DNA of 64,000 bases, taken from contig JAQFVV010000500.1 in assembly GCA_028023455.1 (NCBI GenBank), positions 122,001 through 186,000 of the forward strand, written 5' to 3'. Positions 49,780 through 61,859 of this stretch are shown piece by piece (the first letter of the stretch is position 1; the number at the start of each line of letters is the position of its first letter). The position numbers and the translations under genes were made by a program. Under the pieces are notes generated by a model. It had not been told where the DNA came from and made no database searches. It worked only from the letters and a program-made list of their open reading frames with translations. This stretch comes from Epiperipatus broadwayi (taxonomy: Eukaryota; Onychophora; Udeonychophora; Euonychophora; Peripatidae).

Positions 49780-50010
49780 GATAATACTAATATTACTTCA
49801 TAAATAGAAAAAATATTGAAAACATTCAATTTAATCTTTAATGCATTTCTGGTAATAATCATCCTTATCAAAAGGCAAACATATTTGCAATTTTGTTTTG
49901 AATATAACAGTTGTCTTATGACAAGAGTACTCAGAGCTGAAAATACAATAAAAATTATATTTAATGTTTTTAATATTTTTTCCATGTAAGAAGCAATATT
50001 AGTATTACCT
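49780..50010. repeat. Fold-back MITE, ~110-bp arms
   Basis: AATACTAATATTACTTCATA at 49783 mirrors GTAAGAAGCAATATTAGTATT ending near 50007. The arms share GAAAAAATATTGAAAACATT and AATGCATTTCTGGT-like blocks. The open frame at 49752-50036 is a translation of this palindrome. It lies about 170 bp from exon 4. Confidence 0.7.
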
Positions 50011-50176
50011 TTACATTTCAATGACAGAGTTATCATAGTTTTTTTACTACTTTAATCCATTTGTGTTAAACTCAAAAATAACTGATTTAAAAATATAAAA
50101 GAAAGAAATATTATAATACAGAATACTCTAACTTAATAAATAATAAGATATTTAATAAAGTATTTAATTAAGTTAC

Positions 50177-50321
50177 CTGTTGACTAAAGTTTTTTTTGCT
50201 ACCAGCAATAAAAGTTAAATTACTTAAATATCCAATATATATTAAAAAATTTTTCAGCTGCAGAAAAATTTCTTCAAGAATATCATTATTTTCTTCAATC
50301 ATATGTTTAGATTTTAAATTC
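50177..50321 (-). CDS. MMS22L: MMS22L exon (fourth in window)
   Basis: This 145-nt exon has acceptor TTTATAATTTTAG and donor CAG|GTAACTTAA. It encodes 48 codons after one split base. The segment ILEEIFLQLKNFLIYIGYLS corresponds to human DELHGLLLYIGHLSEL, one of the best-conserved stretches of the N-terminal half. It ends in phase 0 after SQQ. An open frame runs a short way into both introns, so the exon could be mistaken for a 67-codon ORF beginning at an intronic ATG at 50371. Confidence 0.93.
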
Positions 50322-50409
50322 CTAAAATTATAAATAAAACACCACTGACAAAATTTTAAATAAAATTCCAATTAAAAATGTAAAGTGATAAACTTGATTT
50401 AATCTACAA

Positions 50410-50612
50410 ATTAAAAATTAACTAGAATTAAAATAAATTATCTATATATAATATTCAATGTATAACATAATGGGAGAAATATATTAAGAATTATCCATCC
50501 ACAATATCAATTAAAAATTTACTAAAATTAAAATAAACTATATATACAATATTCAATGCATAACACTAATAGAAGAAAGATATTAAAAATCATCCATCCA
50601 TAATATCAATAA
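50410..50612. repeat. Two tandem 100-bp units
   Basis: ATTAAAAATTAACTAGAATT at 50410 and ATTAAAAATTTACTAAAATT at 50510 start units with the same order, including ATAATATTCAATGTATAACA and ATCATCCATCCATAATATCA. Confidence 0.7.
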
Positions 50613-51464
50613 CAAATACAAGCTAATTATTTATAATTGCTTAGCAATGACATTGTTCTATGCAATTAATTAAGTAGTTTGCATTTATACTGGATATTTG
50701 TCATTAATATTGTGGGTGGATAATATAATAAAATATATTCCACCAGAGTATATAGACAATTATGAACTATTACGGTAATAAATCTTTGCTACAAAACAGT
50801 ATTTACTTTGCTGAGTTACGTTTTTGATACAGCATACCTTTGTCAAAACACATCTATATATTATATACATATAATATAGTATATATATGTCTGTCAGTGC
50901 ATATGAATATTATTCAAAGATTTCTTTAATCAATAAAATAATTACATTATTTTGTAACAATTTTTTTTATAAAAGAATAACTTACAGGCATTATATTCTT
51001 TTGATCCATACAACAGTGAAGACAAGTTTAACTCGATATTACATTTGTTACTCTCATAATACATAATATAAGTCATCAAATTTTCATTTTTCATGCATTA
51101 TAATTTTTAAGACATTAATAATTTAACATCTGTTGCAGAACATATTTCAATGTTTTTTTTAAATTAATATTGAAGCTAGTATAACTTATGAGATGAATCA
51201 CAAGATAGAGTCATCGTTCATATAGTAACAAGATACAAACAAAATCAAATAAAAAATAAACTAACATTTTTCATATATTTCATAAAAAAATCAAAAAATA
51301 ATATATTTAATAATCAAAACAATACTCAATAATTACAAAACATATACAACATTCAATAAGGTGATGATAAGGAAACATTATGTAAGAAATCAAAACCAGT
51401 AATTGAGTTATATTTGATTTCACCATTACTTTTTACAAAATGTTTGTGATAACTGCATAAAGCC

Positions 51465-51965
51465 AGACACCCATACCAATGAATAAAGAAAATCAATAAT
51501 CATTTTGCCACTATATAATATTTTGTCCCAGAACAGGGACATATATGTAAAAATAATATTTCAATATATGTCACATTTAAGTATTTGTAAAGTGTGTAAA
51601 TGAATAAACAGTTAATCATCCATATTCATATATAAAGAAAACCAACAACCATTTTGTCACTATATAGTATTTTATCCCAGAACAGGGATCTCCTCAGACT
51701 ATCCTGATAGTTAACATCAGTCTATCCCTATACTCACATAGTAACTTTTAATATTTAAATTAAAAAAGGGTCATCCTATTCAAGAGAAAGAATAGAATTA
51801 TATATTTCTAATTCAAATATTAAAAAATATTACCATGTTGATGTCTGGAAGGGGATTATATTAATTTCTAGGTTCTGGGATGAAATAGATGTTGATTTCT
51901 TTATGCATTGATATAGATGATTAACCATTTATTTATTCATTACAAACTTGTGCGTCATTTGATTA
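51465..51965. repeat. Repeat in two direct and one inverted copy
   Basis: AATGAATAAAGAAAATCAAT...GTCCCAGAACAGGGA occurs at 51477-51540 and again at 51627-51690. The inverted counterpart GGTTCTGGGATGAAATAGAT...TTATTTATTCATTAC lies at 51870-51945. Confidence 0.65.
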
Positions 51966-52439
51966 ATCAAATTTTTTAGATAAATATAAACAATAATTTT
52001 TTCAGATAGCCAAGATTCTAAAAATAAATATGTTTTTTGTCAACAATTCTAGATTTAATATTGCTTTGATAAATTTGGAAATCTTATTTTAAAACTGCAG
52101 ACTTATTTTTCATTCAGCAAAGACAGTACACTCAATTTTTATTTAAAAATATTTTGTAAACTGAATCCTGTACCATGTTATTTAAAGTAAACTTCAATCA
52201 TAGCCTAGCTTAATTTCATCATTTACATAAAGTTAAATCTAAAATAATTTCTAAGAATAATTTCTTTAGAAAGATGACTGGCACTACTTGGGATTGTTAT
52301 GCAATAACTTTATGGCACTATCATATTCTATTAGCATAGTCTACTGGTTAATACTGTGCCCCTATTAGGAGAAAAGACGTCTACACTAAACTTCTAGATA
52401 TTCATTAAATGTTACCATAAGAAATATTATTGATTACCA

Positions 52440-52740
52440 TAAGTCTATGCCTTTGCAATGGCTTCCTGTTCTTTCACATAATTCTTCTCTATCAGCTATC
52501 AAAAGTTGCCTCACAAAAATATATATAAAAAACTGTTGAGTACATCCAAGATATAGTTCATCACCTAAGACTTATCTCAATCAAGCTCCTATTTCTGGAC
52601 ATCTAACCGAAAATCTATAAAATTCTAACAATAAATCCAACTGGATTTGATCTTCCTATTCATTTCTGGAGTTTCAGCAACATATTCAGAAACATCTTCA
52701 GTTGCTGTGCTCATCTGCTTCATAAATAGAATAGAATTTA
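52440..52740 (+). mobile_element. Possible LINE 3-prime coding fragment
   Basis: In one frame the plus strand begins SMPLQWLPVLSHNSSLSAIK, resembling the LHWLPVxxRIxYKI segment near the 3-prime end of CR1-type LINE ORFs. A later FDLPIHFWSFSNIFRNIF may correspond to the SLDSFKxxLKTHLF region. Frames are broken and the match is weak. Confidence 0.3.
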
Positions 52741-53034
52741 CTACACACAGCACAGCACTGCTTTTAGATCATATGGGCAATAATCAAATGATAATTTGAA
52801 GTTTTCCAAAGTCATATAAATTGTAAATATATTAATTTAATACTGACTAAATTTTATGTACTGTCAAGATATTAAATAACAATACACATCTATGCAGGTA
52901 TTTACTATGGATTTTTAGTTGCCAAGTAAAGTTCTCTACTACATGTCAAATTGATGTAATAATGAAGAAAGAGGATGCTGCAGTCAGGATTAAATAAAAA
53001 TAATCAAACAGTTTACTGCTTGAAACATTCATAA

Positions 53035-53140
53035 AAATTTTAAGCACTGGAAGTGGCAGAGTTGAGCTGCAATCCATGAATCTTGGGTTCCAGAGTCTGC
53101 TATCCTAACACTGCACCAAATGGCAGTTTATTATTGCTTA
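53035..53140 (-). repeat. SINE-like copy, minus strand
   Basis: The reverse complement reads TTTGGTGCAGTGTTAGGATA, then GACTCTGGAACCCAAGATTC and CTGCCACTTCCAGTGCTTAA, matching the family at 48236-48485. Confidence 0.6.
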
Positions 53141-53297
53141 TCACCTAGATTTAATATTTTAACATTTCCAATATTTAGAGCTACATCACAAATTTAATGC
53201 ATACATGGACTATGCACTACATTAGTGAGATGCGTATAGAATATATTATGCCATCAATATTTATATGTTCCATAGTAAAGATAAGAAATTGCCAAAA

Positions 53298-53327
53298 AAT
53301 AATAATAATAATAATAATCTCAGTCAT
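53298..53327. repeat. (AAT)n microsatellite
   Basis: About eight consecutive AAT/ATA triplets. Confidence 0.9.
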
Positions 53328-53654
53328 TTATTTATTGGTCATTAAACAGGTATCAAGCTATTCTTAATAGATAAAATAAAAAAATCCTCATCATATAACA
53401 TATGACTAGCTGGACGAGAACTATCTTCTCTGCAGAAAGATGATAAAGATTTTGACCTGCAGTGATTATCTAAAGATAGGTATAGTTGTAAAAAATTTCT
53501 GAACAGTCATCAATATACCATGTAAAACAATAGTAAAATCATCACTAATGCTTTATTGGACAATAGTAGTAAATTGTCATATTTTGCAAGATATACCTAA
53601 ATTATTTGCAAATATAAATATTTTGTTATTTAAAATATATAATGCACTTTTCTT

Positions 53655-54170
53655 TCATGATTGTAATTTATCAATTTCTGCACTTGCAAGCTATACTCAG
53701 AAAAGCTTAATATTATACTGAATTCGTATTTATTAAGGCTTAGTGTTTTTGAGGAAGTATTAATATATGCATAACAGGATTTATATCTATATATAGGTCG
53801 TAAATTTATTTAAATTTATGCAAATTATATTGTCCGTTTCTAAAAGAGGGAGAAGTAGGATTCCTTCCTATTTATAGCATTAGGATTGTTAGCTATATGC
53901 CAAGCATCTTGAACTTTCCGCTTGAAGTCATTTCACTTGGTGTATGCAATTTTGGAATTCGAGAAAGACACGTTCAAGATTATTTTTGGTTCATTTGTAG
54001 AGATATCTGTGTTGAGATATCCTTGTAGAAAAACATGTGCATGATTTACTGTAATAGATAGCCCTGCATACTTCATTCTCCAAAGAGCTAAGCTTCAATA
54101 AGTACTATTTCATAATATTAAGCTTTTCTGAGTATAGTGTGTAAGCACAGATATTGATAAATATTCTATT
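53655..54170. repeat. Fold-back element, ~85-bp arms
   Basis: Left arm TTATCAATTTCTGCACTTGC with CTATACTCAGAAAAGCTTAA (53668-53712) mirrors TTAAGCTTTTCTGAGTATAG with CACAGATATTGATAAATATT (54118-54165). The central 330 bp (53750-54080) is not repetitive elsewhere in the window. Confidence 0.65.
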
Positions 54171-55112
54171 ACTATTATTTTGTATCATTGATTTTGCTTC
54201 TTAAAACAAGAACAGATCTCATTCTGGTCTCCTACCCTTAGTATTAAACCCCCATTAACAGATCAGTTTCTTACTTTATCAATGAACTCTAAATTGAAAA
54301 GCTGATGTTGTCTTATCATATTAAGCTGGAAGTTTGATGATTTATCATTATTTAACTTCATATTCTATGATTTAATTTTTAAGCCCTTCCATTTTCTATT
54401 TCTATATATTTAAATCTCAAGCAATAACATTTAGCAGTTTATTTCATAATGAAACTAATGACTTTTCAGATCCCCAAATAACCAACCAAGCCAGTTTATT
54501 CAACATTAATAAAGAAATGAGTATTTTACCTGAAAGTTATTCAAATTATCCTAAATTAGTTAACATGTTGACAAGGATTAAGAGCTTGTGCCAATGTTTT
54601 TGGCCCAAGCTCAAAATAGTTTGTTCCTAATATTTATTTGCACACTCTTACAAAAATGTTTATGAAGATGTTGACTATCGATTGATGAATGCTTTCCTTT
54701 TTTACACTTTATTTTCAACAAAACTATTATAATCTAGAATGTGATGTTCTGAATTATTGGCTTTTCTATGTAATAGAAAAATCTTTTGGGTAACATAATT
54801 TGATTTTTCTTCTTACTTTGTATATTGCAGTTAAATAATCATTTAAGTTATTCCATTCACAAACTTGTCTTTTGTTGATATTGAGGTTTAACCAATATCA
54901 TCCATTGCTCATTCATTATAAGAAATAAAAATATCCATTTTTATGGATAGGATAGTTTCTCACTAATCCCATCTCAAATTCCTAGTGCACATATATATAT
55001 TTTTGTTCGCCTAATCAAGATACCTATTAGTTGCATGAGGAAATAGAAAACATTTTTTTAAAAAACAATTTATTTATTTAAATTATAGAAATATATAGTA
55101 AAAAATACTCAC

Positions 55113-55188
55113 TTATGTACAAAAACTTTAATGTAATTTAAAAAATTGCAAATATTATTCCTGGCTAAATAATGTTCATTGCTATCAG
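55113..55188 (-). CDS. MMS22L: MMS22L exon (third in window)
   Basis: This 76-nt exon has acceptor TTTATTTATAG and donor AA|GTGAGTATT. It encodes 24 codons ending CNFLNYIKVFVH. With the Lys made across the next junction this matches human CVLFLHYVKVFIFRYLK closely. It starts with two bases completing a Ser codon and ends with AA, completed by G of the next exon. Reading in either other frame meets stops within eight codons. Confidence 0.92.
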
Positions 55189-55544
55189 CTATAAATAAAC
55201 AAAGAAAAAAATTATTATAGTGTAATGTTTACCTTGCAAATAATTTTATTAATGAAATTTTAAAATTATACAAATAATGTCATCACACACACACACGTAC
55301 ACACACAAAATAGTGGAGAAAAATAAAAATATGAGAACAAAAAAAAAATTAGACTTGTCAAAACTGTAATCACATTCTCTTATTAACATTAATTATCATG
55401 ATGTATAATGTTAACACTAAGAAAAGAATTTATAAACGATGCTTTTGTACTGATTTACATTATGCTTTTATTATTAGTTCTTTAAAAATTATTAAAGTTA
55501 CATATTAAATTATTTAGAAAAACAACTTTGCATTTTTATTTATT

Positions 55545-55665
55545 CAGATGTTGCCCTGTATGATTTGGTGCAGTGGTAAAGTAGTAAATTCTGGAGCTTA
55601 AGGTCTATAAATCATAACCAGTTCTATTTCTTTTAGCATTCAAACTTTTACTGCACAGACATTCG
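55545..55665 (+). repeat. SINE-like copy, plus strand
   Basis: TTTGGTGCAGTGGTAAAGTA resembles a pol III A-box region, followed by TTCTGGAGCTTAAGGTCTAT, an ACCAGTTCTATTTC block and AGCATTCAAACTTTTACTGC. Same family as 48236 and 53035. Confidence 0.6.
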
Positions 55666-55984
55666 ATTATTATTATTTTTTTAAGATGCACTTTTATCCT
55701 TTTAAAAACCTAATTACAGGGATTTTCAAAAGCATTTCTAAACTAACAATTAAATTGGTAAGTGCTAGAAAAAAAGATCATTTATAAATTACATTATAGT
55801 GAGATTTCAGTATATGCCAGGGGTGAATGACATTATCTTATCAGTATTAAAGGTAGTACCATATATAATTCTGTTTCCATTTTATAGCCAACATTCATTT
55901 GGACAATCCTGCGACCATAATGGACTCAATGGCCATATGTATTAAGAACACTAGTGCAATATTATACTTTTGTTTTACAGACTG

Positions 55985-56175
55985 CACAAAGACTTTCTCT
56001 GCTACAATCTCAATCATCCCCAGAGCTTTACCTTCGAACTAAAAATAGTTAGATATATAGTTAGTTAGTTTTTCTATGGACAGAGTTATCAGAAAAAATC
56101 TACACTTACCTGAAAATTCCCCAATTGCTTAAAAAAATTTCCAACCAGATTTGAACCTATATCATAGATGATAGA
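55985..56175 (-). other. Two exon-like blocks of unknown origin
   Basis: Minus strand 56110-56175 has acceptor CATTTTAG and donor CAG|GTAAGTGTAG and encodes SIIYDIGSNLVGNFFKQLGN plus FQ. After a 71-nt intron-like gap with acceptor CTAACTATTTTTAG, 56038 downward encodes FEGKALGMIEIVAEKVFVQS and stays open for 28 more codons to a TGA. Both blocks are in the same phase, but inserting them into MMS22L between exons 2 and 3 creates an early stop. I do not recognise the protein. Confidence 0.4.
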
Positions 56176-57589
56176 CTAAAATGCAATGATAAATTTGAAT
56201 AATTAGATTAATTTAAATATGGCAATCTGTATATGTAGATAAAAGTGTATTACCACTGTTAGTTATCTTACATATCAAACTAAACTATTTTCTTCAGCCT
56301 TTCTATTCTTTGATCAATTTCTTGACTGCTTCCTTTTGAGTACTTTCAAACATATCTTTTATAAATTCCTTACTTTGATGAACAATCCAGTCTCATTCCA
56401 CTCCCTTCTCGTAATTTCCTCAATAAATCATAATTTCTCATATTTTCAATACTTATATATATTGTTAGTCATATTCAGACTTAGTTGATCCTAAAGTTTT
56501 AAAATTATATTGAATATATTTAACTGCAATTGAGTGTTTATAAATTTCATACTCTAAGAATAAAAAGATTGCAAAACATCTATTAATATAAGAATCTATA
56601 CTGATATTATCAGGATTTTTAATTTTTCAAATCATAACTAAGTCATGTAAAACATGAGTTGCTTTTTACAATAAATAACATTTACCAATTTATATTATTC
56701 CTGCAAAAGGGTACAAAGTTAACTCAAATAATTGCATGTACTTATTAACTAACTGCAGTGATCAAAGTCAAGCAAGAAATATATATGTGTGTGCAACAAT
56801 AATGTATAAAAAATACATACAATTGTGTAGAATAAAAATAATAACTTTGTACAATGATTATGAATAATAATCATTATACAAAACTTGTGCTGTTCAAAAC
56901 TCAACAGCACTGAACTAGCTTTGGGCAAATTGCTGCTAGAATCATAGTGCTAAAATTACTGCATAGTTAAAAATATGTAGTGGCAAAAATCAATATGCAT
57001 ATAAAGTGCAATACGTAAATTAGATGTTCCATGGTAAGCAGGAATCTTTTCTATTAATAGAATGAGAATCCCTAGCAATAGCCCACGCTTCTTTATATTT
57101 TCTTTTCCTATCATCTCTCTGCGCATATTGTTTAACATTGAATGTGGAAAAGATTTGTACCATAGCCTGCTCATAATCAAAAAAGATTGTTTTATATTCA
57201 CTTTATTATATAAACATGTGTGTAGGGCGATTCTCACTGATCTATTAGCCTGAGATTCCCCATAATACACTGAGCTATAAGTCGAGACAGGGGATAAAAT
57301 TTTATATACAATATAGAAGGCATGTTCAAATGGAATTATGTCCCTAGTGTTGTTTAAAAGATTGCTGAGTAATTAAGTATAATAAATGTGTATAATGATT
57401 GTGTATAATAATTGTATATAAAGATTATATACAAAAACTCAAGGTATGTGAAACTATCATTCAAACACATATAATAATAAAACTGTCATTGAGCATTCAT
57501 TGCCACTAACCAATGTATATATATAAAGATAATGCACAGCCAATGGCAAGAACAGGCCACTAGGCAATGATGCTCAATCCGAATATTTC

Positions 57590-58150
57590 TGTTAAGTGTG
57601 GGGATTTGGCAATAAATAGTCAATTTTTCTGAAGATAAAGGAAAGAACAACTATCAAACCTGAAATACAGTATGCACTCTCCGGAGAATGATTGTCAAAC
57701 CTGAAAGACGGCATGCGTTCTCCAGAGAACAACTGTTAAACTTGAATAACAGTAGCCTAGTTCTCAATATGTGGTTGAAGGACACTCCTGCTAACCTGAA
57801 AAGCAATGATCTTTCTCCAGACTATAGCTATTTAAGCTAATGGTTAATGCAGCGAAGCAAGTCCATGTTTAGGACTGGAAGCTGCCAGAACCAAAGCCAA
57901 CTTGAGGCAGTAAGAGTCACCATACCTACTCATGAAGCAGACTGTCAAGTACAGCTGGAAGTGGGTAGAGAAATCTATAAGAGCATGTACAACGAACTTC
58001 TTCATTGGTTCACATTAGAATTCATAAATATTCCCGTTAGACAGTAGCAGGCGGAGTATAGCCAACATTACTTAAATTTGTAAATATATTAGAAATCGAG
58101 TGTATGTTTCTAGCTATATATTACTAATAAATATATTATTAAAACATATG
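57590..58150 (+). other. LTR-like block with 41-bp tandem repeats
   Basis: It begins TGTTAAGTGTGGGGATTTGG, typical of an LTR start. Four diverged 41-bp units follow at 57644, 57685, 57726 and 57779 (each ATYRTYAAACYTGAAATAC-like and ending TTCTCCAG or similar). Then come TATAAGAGCATGTACAACG (about 57977) and AATAAATATATT near 58125. No matching second LTR, internal region or target duplication was found, so a solo LTR is only one option. The open frame 57847-58047 has no family match. Confidence 0.35.
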
Positions 58151-58204
58151 TATACTCATTTGTGTTTATATGAGCAATCCAGACTAAACATAATAAAAAC
58201 AGAT

Positions 58205-58612
58205 ATAAAATAGCAATGTTGTTAAGTCATAGAGTTGCATATCTGGTTATAAGGTCTGATAACTAAAAAAACTGCCATATATGGTGAGGTATGTAAAAAA
58301 ACACCACGTATGATGAAAGGTAGGTAAAAAAAAAAGCCATATATGGTAAGCTATGTAAAAGACTCTAGAAGTTTTAAGGTATACATAAATTCCCAGAACC
58401 CGTTATTTGGGTTCTGGTATTAATGTAATTCAGAGACTCCTAGCTCTGTAAGTCAAAAAGCAGGACTAGGTTTATAATATGTGCAGGTCACCATAATCTT
58501 TTATTATTTTTATGGGCCTTAAATAAGCTATATAAACTTGTAAATATTCTCTTGTTATTTAAATTAAACTATTAGCTTACTATCTCAATTCTGCTTTGTC
58601 AATTAATTTATT
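58205..58612 (-). repeat. ~400-bp interspersed repeat, copy 2
   Basis: Inverted relative to 8262-8660. It has three short internal units around CCATATATGGTGAGGTATGT or CACGTATGATGAAAGGTAGG, and a hairpin CCAGAACCC-gttatt-TGGGTTCTGG (58397-58423) that the first copy has partly lost. Confidence 0.7.
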
Positions 58613-58619
58613 TGTTGAT

Positions 58620-60532
58620 CTCAGATATAGCATTAACATACTTATATTTTATCTTGAGAAAATAGTTTAAAAAAGAGGGTCAAGGATATGAATAAGAATT
58701 ATGTATGAAGTAATAATGATTTCAATTAAATTACAATATAATTAAATTATTTATTTCTTCATTTTGCATATTTAGTTTTATTTTTTAATTATTTATTTGC
58801 TATTTAATTTTTATAGTTCCTGCTAATTCTTATTAATTTCATTTTATTTCAAAACTTATTAATCAAATCAAAATTAACCATTTCTGTTTATACTTATAAT
58901 TCATTATTTAGAAATCAGCATAAATATATTTAAACATTATCACATAACTTACAATTCAATACTTAGAAATTGTAAGCTTATTTATAATTATTCACATATA
59001 TGAACACATATTCTGTATTTCAGCTCTGCAGAAGAAATACTTATATTGATTTTTTTGTATAATAATTATATAAATAGTTAAGATATTTTTACCATATAAG
59101 TATTCTAAAAAGAAAGTATACAATAGAAAATCAGAAAAGCAACTGAAATGCTTTTTTAATTTCAAGATGTGGTTTGAACTTGGTAATTAACTAAATTATA
59201 ATATACGGTTGTAAAATCACAAATTCTGCTATACCTTATTATGGTAAGCAAATTTTGTTATCCAATTCTCTTGATAAAATAAACTATAATCAAAAAATAC
59301 AAAAAGCATTTATCATTGGTAATCAGGAAGTCAAAGAGATGGACTGGCTTTGTTACTTCATTAAGCAAAAGGGAATAAATAAGGCTAGTGATAAGTTTAT
59401 CTATTTTCAGCTTTAGAGAACTGAAAACTGATATAAATCAATAGCTCTATCACAGCAATTTAATTTTTTTTATTCTATATAGATGTGAATCTTGAAAAAT
59501 AACTCAATGAAGATTTTAATGGTATTTTGCATGTTAGCTGACAGTAATAGCCAATATGAAAGAAAATGATACAAAAATAAATTCAACTTGAGATTCCATG
59601 TTTAGAATGATAGTGAATGAACCATATAGTATGGAAAAAAAAAATTATTGTGAGGAGGTTTAAACAGGACATCAATGTAGAGACAAAAGAAAAATTCCTT
59701 GTGAAACAAATCATAGATGAAGAAAACTGAAATTTGAAAGAAAATGGTGGAATAATATTAAACAGATACGAGAAAATATGTTCAAGATAAAAGTTAAAAG
59801 ATAATAATAGACAGTAGTAGTACGTCATTAATATTCTCTAATCCTTATGAAAAATTACAACAGTATCTTGAATTCAAAAATTCATTAAGAAATGACTTAA
59901 TATTATAATATATAAATTAAATTTTACTAGATACTTCTTAAAGAAATTCACTAAGTCTCTTTAATATATTTTCAAATCAGATATAAAACTGAAAATAATT
60001 AGCATACTTCTATTTATGGAAGAACATAAAACAAATTCAACTGGATACATTCAATAATATTAAAAAACTTTTGCATTCCATGTTAAGATTAAATAAGATA
60101 TATGTAAAATGCCAATTTTAAATTTTACATAATTAAATGCCAACCATAAATACAAATTATAATATAGGTGAGCAGTACCATTAATGTGAAATCCTTAATT
60201 CCAGGTCTTTTTTAATTTGTGAATTTTTTGAATTTCAACAATAAAGCCATTTTCTCTCATTTATAAAATCAGACTATGCTAAAATTCGTATTCTGTATAA
60301 ATTTTTTAAATTAATAAAAATATAATACTTTATAGAATATGTTTATATTTATAATGTCACAAAATTTTACATAACAATAATTAAATCAATAAACTAAAAT
60401 AATGCTTTGTAATTTTTTTCAGATTATATAGGTTTTTGAATGATTGGCTTTCAGATTAATAGTGCTCTACTTGATTGCAATTATAAATTATACTATTAAT
60501 TATATATCTAACAAATTTAATATTTCACTTAC
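58620..60532. other. AT-rich intron, nothing identified
   Basis: No coding frame with support. The minus-strand frame at 59583-59828 is low complexity. Confidence 0.4.
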
Positions 60533-60588
60533 AATTTTTACAAAACAATTGATTTTCTGCTCCTTTTTCTAATCTCATAATTTGTTGC
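60533..60588 (-). CDS. MMS22L: MMS22L exon (second in window)
   Basis: This 56-nt exon has a strong acceptor (ATTTTTTCAG) and donor (GTAAGTGA). It encodes QQIMRLEKGAENQLFCKN between split codons. With the preceding Arg the RQQIMRLE string parallels human RQQLYNLE. It ends with one base (T) that combines with CT of the exon at 55113-55188 to give Ser. An exon this short would be missed by length-based ORF calling, but its splice sites and phase fit are unambiguous. Confidence 0.9.
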
Positions 60589-61486
60589 CTGAAAAAATAT
60601 TCAATAAAATAATAAAAATGAATAAACAACATTAACAATAATTTTCAAAATTAAAACAAAAGACTATCAAATCAATCTAACATAATTTATTCAATGAAAA
60701 ATTAATTCAGAACATGAATGAATAAATTAATATTAAAAAATGGTAAATGTATTAATTTTTAGACATTTGTTTTATTTTCTATGAGAAGAAATATAAAATA
60801 AAAATTAATTGAAAATGAGTTATTTATAAAAAAATTACTATATCAAGCCTTAATAAATTTCTATTTTTTGTTTTTTATTATAATTACATATATTTAGAAA
60901 TTATTTCATAATATTCATTAGTTAAGGATCATCAGCATTTATATATTCCTTGCCCAAAAAAATTGTTATATTATTATTAAAATTTTGACATTATTGATAT
61001 TTTTTGAATAATATGAGAAGAAATTCTAATTTTACTTATAACACCACATCTTGGAACTATTATTAACAATATCACTTAATATTGGTGTAGAATTAGCATA
61101 TACACCATTAAAGATTATTAATTCATTTAGATGATTTACATCAATCATATGAAATTCAATCACAGTAAGTAAAAAAATTATGTTGCTACACCTTGGATTT
61201 ACATTAAAATTTCTTAGCAACCGTTATTAAAATTTTAGATTTTCTTATTTTAGCATAGTTTTTAGTTTTCAATAAATTGACATTTGACAGTAAAAAAAAT
61301 TTAAGAAGTAGAATAGAAGTTAAATAAAATACATTATTGATTAACTCACTAAGATTAACAACGATCAGTTCTTAAATTAATTTATTAATAATTCTTTTTA
61401 AAAAAGAGTTGTATTACTACAGAAATATAATCATTACTCTTTAGAAATTTAAAATTAAAAAAGACTTAAATTATGTATCTAGCTGT

Positions 61487-61850
61487 ATTTTTATATTGGA
61501 TTATTTCCATCATCTAATATGTGTATTGAATGTCTTTAGAAAAGTTTAATTTTATTTAAATATTCCAAATGCATTCAACTGTTAGTAATATCACAGCAAA
61601 CAGGTTAGTATATAGCAAACAGGTTGCTGTGATATTACTAACAGTTAGTGCATATACTAACCTGTTTGCTGTGATATTACTAACAGTTGTTTGCTGTGGT
61701 ATTACTAACAGTTGGTGCATATACTAACCTGTTTGCTATGATATTACTAACAATGCATTTGGAATATTTAAATAAAATTAAACTTTTCTAAAGACATTCA
61801 ACACACATATTAGTTGATGGAAATAGTCCAATATAAAAATCATCACAACC
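61487..61850. repeat. Palindromic element with internal 35-bp repeats
   Basis: Arms at 61487-61575 (TATTGGATTATTTCCATCAT, ATTGAATGTCTTTAGAAAAG, TATTCCAAATGCATT) mirror 61755-61845. Inside, GCTGTGATATTACTAACAGT and ACTAACCTGTTTGCT occur five times in alternating orientation (61578-61752). One outer flank shares the TGATGGAAATAGTCCAA tail with the PLE terminal repeats. Confidence 0.7.
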
Positions 61851-61859
61851 TTTAGAAAA

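Noticed and set aside
49752-50036. 94-codon minus-strand open frame
   Set aside because: It is the translation of a fold-back MITE. Related arms elsewhere in the window do not preserve the frame.
61032-61220. 62-codon minus-strand open frame between MMS22L exons 1 and 2
   Set aside because: Exons 1 and 2 already join in phase and match the family without a gap, and the block has neither an AG acceptor nor a usable donor.
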